Positions 38,867-47,064 of a stretch of DNA of 64,000 nt are shown piece by piece. Numbering within the stretch: the first letter of the stretch is position 1; each line of letters starts with the position of its first letter. The position numbers and the translations under genes were made by a program. The notes beneath the pieces were generated by a model. That model was not told the origin of the DNA, ran no database searches, and saw nothing but the letters and a program-made list of their open reading frames with translations. The DNA comes from Leeuwenhoekiella sp. MAR_2009_132 (GTDB lineage Bacteria > Bacteroidota > Bacteroidia > Flavobacteriales > Flavobacteriaceae), in assembly GCF_000687915.1 (NCBI RefSeq), contig NZ_JHZY01000002.1, forward strand, positions 620,001-684,000, written 5' to 3'.

Positions 38867-38950
38867 AACATACGCATTAAATAGATTTTCCCGGCTAAAT
38901 TAAGGAATATAAGTGCATAGTTTAGAACACTTTTTTAATACAAATAGAAC

Positions 38951-39262
38951 TTAATCAATACGTTTTATGAGTTCTCTGGGAACATCTAAAAATTCCTGAT
39001 AACACCAGCTGTTAGGGCAATCTTCATTTCGTTTTGTATGCTCAGCAATTCTAATGCGTATGGTGGGACCACCGTCATCAATTCCACTAAAAACAGCTCC
39101 TTTTTCAAATGTTTTTTCCGTAGTACCTACCACACCGCCTACGGTTACCGTATCTGAATAGCTAGTAATAAAGGCGTAATTGAGTTGCTCATTTTTATCT
39201 TCAAGAGCACTACAGGAAATTAGGACGATTCCTAAGACTAAAGTATAAATAAGTTGTTTCAT
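38951..39262 (-). CDS. Small lipoprotein of unknown function
   Basis: 103 residues. Signal MKQLIYTLVLGIVLISCSAL with lipobox LISC. The short body has VTVGGVVGTTEKTFEKGAVF and a cysteine pair DCPNSWCYQEF that could form a disulphide. No family recognised. It lies between the beta-lactamase and a serine hydrolase, all on the same strand with 50-80 bp gaps. Confidence 0.7.
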   Translation of the reverse strand: MKQLIYTLVLGIVLISCSALEDKNEQLNYAFITSYSDTVTVGGVVGTTEKTFEKGAVFSGIDDGGPTIRIRIAEHTKRNEDCPNSWCYQEFLDVPRELIKRID

Positions 39263-39315
39263 AATCTGATTTACTTATTAGATACCACCAGCGGTAATTA
39301 GTTGCGTGCGTCAGG

Positions 39316-40986
39316 TTAATTTAGGAGATAAGGTAAAATGTAATGATCTAAAATTGATTCGGGTTGTTGCGTTTTTCCGTTTCTGTAATTTCCGGAAGTA
39401 ATTACAACAACTACTTCAAGCTTCGGAAGTATAAAAATATATTGTCCGCCCGCACCTCTGGCCTCGTAAGTATCTATTTTAGTGGTATTAACGGTGTAGG
39501 TATGATGCCACCAGAAGTAGCCATAGCCGTTTTTATCTTCTGTATTTTCTAATACCCGGTAGTTCTGTAACGAGTTTTCTATCCATTTTTTTGAGATGAT
39601 TTGTGTTCCATTACACCTTCCTTTATTTAGATACAGTTCGCCAAATTTTAGCATATCAAGCGGTGTCAAATACATTCCTCCGCCAAAATAGGGTCTTCCT
39701 TTTAAATCGGTTTGTATGATATAGTTTGAGATTCCTAAGGGCTGAAATAAATACCGGTCTATAAACAGTTCAAGAGGTTGAGATACCCTAGAATCAATAG
39801 CAACTCCCAGAAGATACGGGTTTGCAGACCCGTAGTTTGCGTGTGTATTGGGAGCGTAAATCATTTGGGCTTCCAGAATACTTTTCGTCCAGTCTGGTGT
39901 AGGTTGATACTTATCTTCTACAGCAAGAGATTCTGGGTTGGCATTTAAACCGTAATCTATCGCGTCTAACCCAGAACTCATCGTGAGTAAACTTTGGAGA
40001 TCTATTTGTGCCTTTAAGGCGTCTTTATAGCTTTGATAGGTTTCTGGTAGAAAATCAAAAATAGATTGGTTTACACTTTTAAATAGTGATTGGTCTTTTG
40101 CAATCCCCACAATAGCCGAAGAAATACTTTTAGATGCAGAGCGCATATCGTGCGGAATGCTTGCTGTATAACCTTTAAAATAGGTTTCGTATATACGCTT
40201 CCCCTTTTTCGAAATAACTACAGAATGGGTGTTGGGTAAAGAGTCTTTAGCAATCAAAGTTTCCAGTTGCGTAAGCTGAAGCGTATTGGGTAAATCTCCG
40301 AAATGTATATCTTTAAAATCGCCAGTTTTCCAGTCTTGTTGAGATTTTGATAACGTCATTACAGTGATTAAATGATCGCCCAGATACATTTCCAATTCGA
40401 TTTTTTCTGGTAGAAGGGTTCCTTTAAATACCATACCGGTTTTAAAATCAGTAAAAAAAATACGATTGTTTTCTTTGCTGAAGTTAGCACACCAGGTCCC
40501 TGTAAATCGATCATCAGCTAAAATGGGGTAGGCTTCATAAGAGTCACCAGAACCGTTTTCTACGCTTAAATAAAAGTCCTGTGCCTTTAGAGAATCTACC
40601 ATAAGTAGATTCCAGATTCCGGTATAAAAATTAGCATTTGTTTTAATAAGATCAAGATGATAGAGCAGGAGTCCTGATTGTATAAACCCTGAAATCGTCT
40701 TTTTATCTTTAGATATATTACCGGTAAACGATAGATTTTCAGCAAGAGGTATGTTTAGAGCTTCGCCGGCTTTAAATTGAAACGATTGCTCTAGAATTCT
40801 ATGATCATTTACAATTTTAAAAAGCGCTTCTGAAATTGTTTTGTTTTCTATAGAAATAGTTAAGCTGAACGTTTTTGGGTTTGCTATTTTACCTTCCCAG
40901 TTACCGGTGTACTGCGCCATATCCTGTGCAAAGAGGTTAACACTAAGTAGTATAAAAAACAAAAAACTAATCTGTTTAAGTCTCAT
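39316..40986 (-). CDS. Secreted serine hydrolase of the beta-lactamase (class C-like) family
   Basis: 556 residues. Signal peptide MRLKQISFLFFILLSVNLFA, then about 200 residues of beta-rich sequence (MAQYTGNWEGKI). The catalytic domain (from ~235) has SASKSISSAIVGIA (SxxK nucleophile and base), YGSANPYLLG (Y-x-N) and late GAGGQYIFILPK (in place of KTG). Such proteins are esterases, peptidases or carboxypeptidase-like enzymes in the envelope; true beta-lactamase activity is unlikely with this N-terminal extension. Confidence 0.83.
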   Translation of the reverse strand: MRLKQISFLFFILLSVNLFAQDMAQYTGNWEGKIANPKTFSLTISIENKTISEALFKIVNDHRILEQSFQFKAGEALNIPLAENLSFTGNISKDKKTISGFIQSGLLLYHLDLIKTNANFYTGIWNLLMVDSLKAQDFYLSVENGSGDSYEAYPILADDRFTGTWCANFSKENNRIFFTDFKTGMVFKGTLLPEKIELEMYLGDHLITVMTLSKSQQDWKTGDFKDIHFGDLPNTLQLTQLETLIAKDSLPNTHSVVISKKGKRIYETYFKGYTASIPHDMRSASKSISSAIVGIAKDQSLFKSVNQSIFDFLPETYQSYKDALKAQIDLQSLLTMSSGLDAIDYGLNANPESLAVEDKYQPTPDWTKSILEAQMIYAPNTHANYGSANPYLLGVAIDSRVSQPLELFIDRYLFQPLGISNYIIQTDLKGRPYFGGGMYLTPLDMLKFGELYLNKGRCNGTQIISKKWIENSLQNYRVLENTEDKNGYGYFWWHHTYTVNTTKIDTYEARGAGGQYIFILPKLEVVVVITSGNYRNGKTQQPESILDHYILPYLLN

Positions 40987-41048
40987 TTTTGATTGATTTA
41001 GATGAACGGTAAAAATGAGCTTTTTAAAACTGAAGAAATTGTATAAAA

Positions 41049-41855
41049 TTAGCGTCGGTGCCTATTTTTTAAAAGTTTTGAAGGTGTGGTGTGGTAGATG
41101 CGTTTAAAATTTGCAATAAAATGACTTTGATCGTAAAAACCGCAGGTATAGCAAATTTCAGTCATCGATAATTTATTTAATAAAATAAGATTAAACGCCT
41201 GATTCACTTTAATTAACCGGATGTAATTGCCCAGACTCGTGCCAAAATATTTACTGAATTCGCGTGATAAGTGCGTAGGATGTATTTGTAATTTATGACT
41301 TAAATTCTCTAGAGAATAGATAATTTCTTCCTCAAAAATCAGTTCTTTTAATTGATTTACCCAAACTGGCGTTTTCTGAATTTTAGTATTGGGCTTATAC
41401 ATCAAATCGAATATCGCATGCAGCGTACTTTCAATACCCAATTGAGTATAGCGGTCATTCCATTTTGCTTCTAAATAGATAGCATTCATAGCCATTTTAA
41501 TCATCGGGTTTTGAATGGCTAAACTTCCTTCAAAATCAGTAGATTCAAACGCCTGATTAGAAAACCAATTTCTATTTAATTCTATATGAAAACCTCTTGT
41601 AATATCTTTGGGCTTGATGTTGTAATGCGCATCATCCCAGTTATGAAACAAGAGATGACCTGGTTTTAAGTAGTAGAATTCTTTCTTATTTGCTTCCAAT
41701 AACTTTCCCTGTAGTAAGTAGGTAAAATACGGATTCTCGTGATAGTGCCAATCAACTTTGTCGTGAATGTATTCGGTATCTGTAACGGTAAATGCATCAA
41801 AAATTAATTTTTGATTGTGTTTGCCATAAAATTCTCCCGTTTCTAATTTGCGCAC
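41049..41855 (-). CDS. AraC-family transcriptional regulator
   Basis: 268 residues. An N-terminal cupin-like domain (YHENPYFTYLLQGKLLEANK, GHLLFHNWDDAHYN) is followed by a C-terminal AraC DNA-binding domain (ENLSHKLQIHPTHLSREFSK, LSMTEICYTCGFYDQSHFIANFKR). It lies 62 bp upstream of the serine hydrolase in the same direction, so it probably controls or is co-transcribed with it. Ligand unknown. Confidence 0.87.
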   Translation of the reverse strand: MRKLETGEFYGKHNQKLIFDAFTVTDTEYIHDKVDWHYHENPYFTYLLQGKLLEANKKEFYYLKPGHLLFHNWDDAHYNIKPKDITRGFHIELNRNWFSNQAFESTDFEGSLAIQNPMIKMAMNAIYLEAKWNDRYTQLGIESTLHAIFDLMYKPNTKIQKTPVWVNQLKELIFEEEIIYSLENLSHKLQIHPTHLSREFSKYFGTSLGNYIRLIKVNQAFNLILLNKLSMTEICYTCGFYDQSHFIANFKRIYHTTPSKLLKNRHRR

Positions 41856-41940
41856 TGTTTTATGGGGTTTTAACGGATTAATTTAAGAGGTAATAACCCG
41901 ATCAATTTAAATATATAAGCGCAGTCTTGTTCTTATCCAA

Positions 41941-42399
41941 CTAGTTTATACTTTGCAATGCTAAAACCTGTTCAATATGCGTCCAGTGATCTTTTCTCAT
42001 AGTATATAAAACCCGATTGTAAAATCTCATTTTCCATCTAAAAAAAGGGTTTAAACGCTTACTATAGGCAGCGGTACAGGCGTTATTTAGCCAGGCTTCA
42101 TCAAAACCCTCCCATACTCCTGTGGGGCTAATCAGGTTTTCTTTTAAAACCGGAAATACCTCATACAGATCAATTTTTTTTAGTGTTGAAATTGATAAAT
42201 TAGATTCTTTGAAAATTTGAGCTATAGCTTCGTAATCGTAAACTGTCAACTCAGTATCAAGGTAAAATGAAGCAATAGCCCGCCAAAGTTGCTTTCTAAT
42301 TTCAAGTTTTCGATTAATATTAATTGAATGTATTCTTGAAGATGTCTCTTCCTCTTTTTGAAGAACCGCGTTTTCAAAATCATTTTCTTTAGTTTTCAT
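41941..42399 (-). CDS. DUF7079-like protein
   Basis: 152 residues, soluble. LWRAIASFYLDTELTVYDYE, then ISTLKKIDLYEVFPVLKENL and GVWEGFDEAWL match the pattern of DUF7079-like proteins (length, EVxPVLxxNL and the W-x-G-F-d end). Function of that family is unknown. There is no operon partner at close distance. Confidence 0.55.
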   Translation of the reverse strand: MKTKENDFENAVLQKEEETSSRIHSININRKLEIRKQLWRAIASFYLDTELTVYDYEAIAQIFKESNLSISTLKKIDLYEVFPVLKENLISPTGVWEGFDEAWLNNACTAAYSKRLNPFFRWKMRFYNRVLYTMRKDHWTHIEQVLALQSIN

Positions 42400-42507
42400 G
42401 CTATTGATGTACTAAAAAACACATTTGGGGTTACGCGTTGTTTATGAGGTATCTAAATTAGTCATTACTATTTAATTATAACCTGTTTAACGATTTAAAA
42501 ACTAGAG

Positions 42508-43959
42508 TTAACCTTTATTTTTCTTCTTTTTCAATACACGTCCTCGGGGTTCATTTGCTTCATGCAAAACCACTTCTGAATGTAAAAACTTTGCAGCTTC
42601 GGCAGAATCTTTCACCTTAGTAGCACTGCGTTTGAGCATTTCAGATTCAAAATCATTAAGTACCTGATTACGTATCCCGTTTTCCTTCCAGTTTGAAAAA
42701 GGACCACATCCTTTATAAATAGCTCTGGCAAGTGCTAAGGCATCTAATAAGGCTTGATTGGCACCTTGCCCTTTAAACGGACTCATAGGATGCGCTGCAT
42801 CTCCTATAAGCGTGATTTGAGTCTCTTTTTCTAAATCTGTAGGCTTTAGTAATGCCCTATCGTAAACCGGGTAGCCCGAAATTAATGAGGTTTGTGTTGC
42901 TTTAATAATCTGCGGAATAGGAGCGTGCCACTGCAATCTGCGACAAGCTTCCTCTTTTAATGCCTGAGGTCCTTTTGCACTTAATAGTTTAGCTTCCTGT
43001 TCAGGCAATGGGAAACTGAGTTGCCACATAATCGAGTCTGTGGCATACGGCATCATATAAACGCGTTCGTTTCCGTTTGCGGTTTGAAAAACGGTAGCTG
43101 CGTCTAACAAGGGACTTTCAAGATCTCCCAAATCTGCTAAAGGGCAAATTCCTAAAATTACGAGACAGTCCAGATAACGTAAAGGAGTATGTTTTTCACC
43201 CAGGAGTAGTTTGCGCACCGAACTGTGTATGCCATCTGCACCCACAATAAGATCTGCTTTATACTTTTTTACTTCGTTATTAAAACTAAAATTTAGGGTT
43301 GGTGTATCGCCATCTGTATAATTAATAAACTGATGATTCCACCGTACACAATCTGTACCTTCAAGTTGATTTAGAAGTTGCTCGCGCAGGGCTTGTCTTG
43401 CAATGTGAATGTTTGTGCGCTTTGAGAATGTAGGCGCTTCGGTATCTAGCCATTTACGCATTCCCCATTCGCCGATTATAGTACCATCTGTTGTGTGAAC
43501 GACGTGTCGTGTAGAGACCACGCCTTCTTTTAAATTAAAAAGGCCTAATCCTGCGACTGCTTTACTTGCTTGCTGAAGGGTAAGTGCATAGCCCTGAGAA
43601 CGCGCATCAAAACCTGTATCACGCTCAAATAAGGTAAAAGGAATACCGCGATGCAAACAGGCCACAGCTAGAGCAACACCGCCTATGCCACCTCCTACAA
43701 TTGCAATGTGCGGATAGTTATAAGATTCAGGAACGAGTTTTTCTGATACAGTAACTAAACCAGAGCCGGCACAAGATTCACAGGTGTACAGGTGACCTTT
43801 AGGAGGAGTAGGAGCAGGACCTTCTCCTTTATTGAATTTATCAAGTGCCTGTGCATAATTAAGACGTACTTTTTTACGAAGTCTGCGCCTTTTTTTGCCT
43901 TGTCCTTTGCATTCCTGACAAACTGCATGGTATTTTTTATCCTTTTCTGTGTTCTTCAA
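42508..43959 (-). CDS. FAD-dependent monooxygenase with N-terminal zinc-finger-like domain
   Basis: 483 residues. Residues 1-75 hold two CxxCxGxG-type units, CQECKGQGKKRR and CESCAGSG, like a DnaJ zinc finger. From ~83 a flavoprotein monooxygenase of the PHBH fold begins: HIAIVGGGIGGVALAVACLH (dinucleotide motif), LIVGADGIHSSVRKLL (DG motif) and ITLIGDAAHPMSPFKGQGAN (GD motif). Enzymes of this fold hydroxylate aromatic or similar small molecules or inactivate antibiotics. The fusion to the zinc finger is odd and could bind RNA or a protein partner. The frame is continuous over both parts. Confidence 0.82.
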   Translation of the reverse strand: MKNTEKDKKYHAVCQECKGQGKKRRRLRKKVRLNYAQALDKFNKGEGPAPTPPKGHLYTCESCAGSGLVTVSEKLVPESYNYPHIAIVGGGIGGVALAVACLHRGIPFTLFERDTGFDARSQGYALTLQQASKAVAGLGLFNLKEGVVSTRHVVHTTDGTIIGEWGMRKWLDTEAPTFSKRTNIHIARQALREQLLNQLEGTDCVRWNHQFINYTDGDTPTLNFSFNNEVKKYKADLIVGADGIHSSVRKLLLGEKHTPLRYLDCLVILGICPLADLGDLESPLLDAATVFQTANGNERVYMMPYATDSIMWQLSFPLPEQEAKLLSAKGPQALKEEACRRLQWHAPIPQIIKATQTSLISGYPVYDRALLKPTDLEKETQITLIGDAAHPMSPFKGQGANQALLDALALARAIYKGCGPFSNWKENGIRNQVLNDFESEMLKRSATKVKDSAEAAKFLHSEVVLHEANEPRGRVLKKKKNKG

Positions 43960-44095
43960 TTCTTATTGATTAATTCTCATTAGAAGCAATTTAAAAACTA
44001 AACTTCGGTTTAAAAATTACATTTTAAAGAGCTAACGAATTTAGCAATTAGAAGTGGAATGGCAGTATCAGGAATTTTATTGAATTTTAGAAAAA

Positions 44096-45200
44096 TTACT
44101 TTCTCAATAAATCTGAAGGCTCTGGTTCTGAAACCGATTTTTCTGATTTTGGGGTAGCTTTTAAATCCTGCATTTCTACACGGGTACGCGGTAAACTATG
44201 CGGATAATTTTCCTGTATAAAAAGTACTAGTTTTTCACGTACTAACACCCGCAAATCCCAGGAAGTAGGAGAATCTTTTGAGCTCATTAACGCTCTGGTT
44301 TCTACCACCTCATTTTTTGTATCGGTTACTTGTAAGACATTAACCTCACCATCCCAGAGGTCTGTATTTTCAAGAATTCTGGTCAATTCATTTCGTAAAG
44401 CATCAAACGGTACATTATAATCGGTATAGATAAAAACAGTACCTAAGATGTCTGATGAATTACGCGTCCAGTTTTGAAAAGGTTTTTCAATAAAATAAGT
44501 GGTAGGCAATACCAGACGGCGTTTATCCCAGATTTTAACTACAACATAGGTTAAATAAATTTCTTCAATACGCCCCCCTTTCGCCTTCAACGACTACCAC
44601 ATCATCTATACGTATGGGTTGTGTAAATGCAATTTGAATCCCCGCCATTAAGGTACCCAGCGCTTTTTGTGCAGCAAAACCGATGATAATTCCGGCGATT
44701 CCCGCTGAGGTTAGAATACTTACACCTATAGCTCTAATGCTGTCAAAACTCATAAGTGCAATACTCACGGCAAACAGTATGATTAGAAAAATAAAAACCC
44801 GCTCCAGTACGGTAAACTGCGTATATATTTTACGGGCGTGTACATTATCTGCCACACTCATATCATACTTCGTCAAAATATTCCTTTTAAATGCTTTGAT
44901 GATAAGAATCAACGCCCAGGTTAGACTTATAATAAAAAGTAGGGTACTGGTGTGAGATAGAATACTGGCTTGAATATATGAGGTAATTTCTTCCCTTACG
45001 AGTATAATTCTAAGAATTAAAGCAAGCAGAAATAAGGCTAGCGGAATACGTATGCGTACCGCAAAATTTACGGGTAAAATCGTTCTGGGACTTTTACCAA
45101 ATTTTTTTAAGATGTAGAAAAGTATACCGAAAGCCACAATTCCCGAAATCAGAATTATAACAAGAAAAAGGGATGTTTTTGAATCTATAAAACTAATCAT
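44096..45200 (-). pseudogene. MscS-family mechanosensitive channel, broken by a frameshift in a G run
   Basis: Two frames make one protein. 45200 to about 44580 gives the membrane part, with several helices and the MscS pore region (SAGIAGIIIGFAAQKALGTL, then FTQPIRIDDVVVVEGE). A stop follows at once at 44565. The next frame continues GGRIEEIYLTYVVVKIWDKR, the expected beta domain, to 44096. Between them the coding strand has six G (complement of 44573-44578); five would restore one frame reading EGERGRIEEIYL. It is either a real mutation, a phase-variable tract or a sequence error. Whole channel about 365 residues. Confidence 0.85.
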
Positions 45201-45340
45201 ATAATTTTGTTTAGTGCTCTATCTTTAAATCTAACTGCTTGAATTCAATTTACTTGTTAAGAATTTTAAAAACTTTTAAAGCTTGTAAACTATAACGTTA
45301 GTAAATAAGCAGCTAGTTATTGAGTATAGGTAAATCCTAA

Positions 45341-45375
45341 AAAAAAGCCTGTGATTTTTTAATCACAGGCTTTTG
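45341..45375 (-). terminator. Intrinsic terminator of the first susC-susD operon
   Basis: AAGCCTGTGAT-TTTTTA-ATCACAGGCTT with A and T runs on both sides, directly downstream of the SusD stop at 45399. The 11-bp stem has no mismatch. Confidence 0.85.
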
Positions 45376-45398
45376 TAAATAAATAAAAAGGTTAAGAT

Positions 45399-47036
45399 TT
45401 AATTTGTTGAATATCCCGGATTTTGCTCCAGAACGGCATCTTTATTCAGTTGTATTTCGCGTAGCGGAATAGGTAAAAGTTCGTGAAATTCCTGTAAGCC
45501 TTCTATGCGCATAGTCTGGGGCAAAGGTATACTTGGGTCCTGAACATTAAGACGAGTTGCACGTTCCACAAGTGTTTTGGTACGCATCAACGTCATTCTT
45601 CTATTTTCTTCGGCAAGTAATTCACGCACACGTTCATCAAGAATAAAATCTAAAGACATATCTCCCGCAACTACCTGTGGGGCGTTTGCACGTGTTCTAA
45701 GTATGTTTATCGTTGTAGCAGCGCCTGTTGTGTTATTTTGCATTACTTGTGCTTCAGCCTTTAATAAATACGTTTCACCTAATCGCATTAAGATAAAATC
45801 TTTCCACATTCCAAAACCAAATACATCTGCTGGGTCAAAATGTCCCCATTTTAATGTGTAGGGTTGAATTCTTGCAAGGGTATCAATCCCGGTATACGGT
45901 ACTAATTCTCCGTAAATATCTGCGAAATTAGAGTCAGGATTGTTGTATCTAAAGCGTTTGTGAATACTATATTTTGAATTACGCATATCGCCGTCATCAT
46001 ATAAATCATAGATTACCCAATTATTTAGACGTATACGTGCAACACCTCGACCTCCTAAAGAATCTGCAGGGATCATCCCGTTTACGTTATGATAACCGGC
46101 TCCCCAAATACGTCTTTGTTGAGGGTTACCACTAGAACCACCGCGTACATCAGAGGGGTTCTCATTTTCTAACACCCATAAAGCTTCGGTATTGCCTTGC
46201 GAACGTCGCTGATTTCCTTTAAAAAACATATCAGAAAATGGATCTCCTTCTTCTGAGGCTTTAACTCCATAACGTTGCGTTACCAGTTGAAAAGCCTGGC
46301 TGTTGATGATAATATCTGCCTGATCTTCGGCAAGGTCTGGTTTTCCTGCACGCAGGTAAAATTCTGCAAATAATTGATTGGCGACATACTTGTTTACACG
46401 AGCTTCAAATTGAGGAGCATTTGTAGGTGCGCCCAGATTTTGAGTTGCAAACTGTAAATCTGTCTCAATTTGAGTATTAATTTCGGCTAACGTATTCCGT
46501 GTATAATCAAAGCGAGCTTCAGTAATAGGCTCAGTAATTAAAGGCACTCCACCAAAAAGTGTAGCCAAATTATTATAAGCATAGGCTCTAAAAAATCGAG
46601 CTTCGGCATTAATAGCATCTTTTTGTTCTTGCGTCAATTCTGCAGAAGTAGAACTTTCAACACTTGCTATTATACTATTTGCATTTTCAACCATATTGTA
46701 CCACAGTTCCCAGCTTTGAAAAGCAGCGTTGTCATCTGTAGTTAACTGGTTGTATTTGTAATAAGGCACTTCAATACCCTGAGGAGCTGTTGGCCAGGTA
46801 ATGTCTGTTCCTGCTTGCCATACAGACAACCAGCCTTGATCACTACTGCGGGTATAAAAAGTACTCAGCATCTGGTACAAGCCTAATAATTGTGCTTGAT
46901 AACCCAGTTCATCATTCAAGGTTTCTGGTGTATAGTCAGAACGTATTTCTTCTACCAGAAAATCATCACTACACGAGCTTAACATAAAAATGTTTAAGCT
47001 CAAAAGTGCTATAATTATCTTCGATTTATTTTTCAT
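45399..47036 (-). CDS. SusD/RagB-family nutrient-binding outer-membrane lipoprotein
   Basis: About 545 residues from the ATG at 47036 (MKNKSKIIIALLSLNIFMLS, lipobox LSSC). SusD features are AFQSWELWYNMVENANSIIA, INAEARFFRAYAYNNLATLF and GGVPLITEP, TPR-like helices, and the C-terminal end with LDERVRELLAEENRRMTLMR. It sits on the cell surface over its SusC partner and binds oligosaccharide. It is 28 bp downstream of susC in one operon, upstream of the terminator at 45341. Confidence 0.92.
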   Translation of the reverse strand: MKNKSKIIIALLSLNIFMLSSCSDDFLVEEIRSDYTPETLNDELGYQAQLLGLYQMLSTFYTRSSDQGWLSVWQAGTDITWPTAPQGIEVPYYKYNQLTTDDNAAFQSWELWYNMVENANSIIASVESSTSAELTQEQKDAINAEARFFRAYAYNNLATLFGGVPLITEPITEARFDYTRNTLAEINTQIETDLQFATQNLGAPTNAPQFEARVNKYVANQLFAEFYLRAGKPDLAEDQADIIINSQAFQLVTQRYGVKASEEGDPFSDMFFKGNQRRSQGNTEALWVLENENPSDVRGGSSGNPQQRRIWGAGYHNVNGMIPADSLGGRGVARIRLNNWVIYDLYDDGDMRNSKYSIHKRFRYNNPDSNFADIYGELVPYTGIDTLARIQPYTLKWGHFDPADVFGFGMWKDFILMRLGETYLLKAEAQVMQNNTTGAATTINILRTRANAPQVVAGDMSLDFILDERVRELLAEENRRMTLMRTKTLVERATRLNVQDPSIPLPQTMRIEGLQEFHELLPIPLREIQLNKDAVLEQNPGYSTN

Positions 47037-47064
47037 AAAAGGTATCATTTATTTTTATGGAGTA

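Noticed and set aside
38951..40986. The beta-lactamase region as a mobile resistance unit
   Set aside because: No cassette ends, IS or repeats flank it, and its composition matches the surrounding chromosome.
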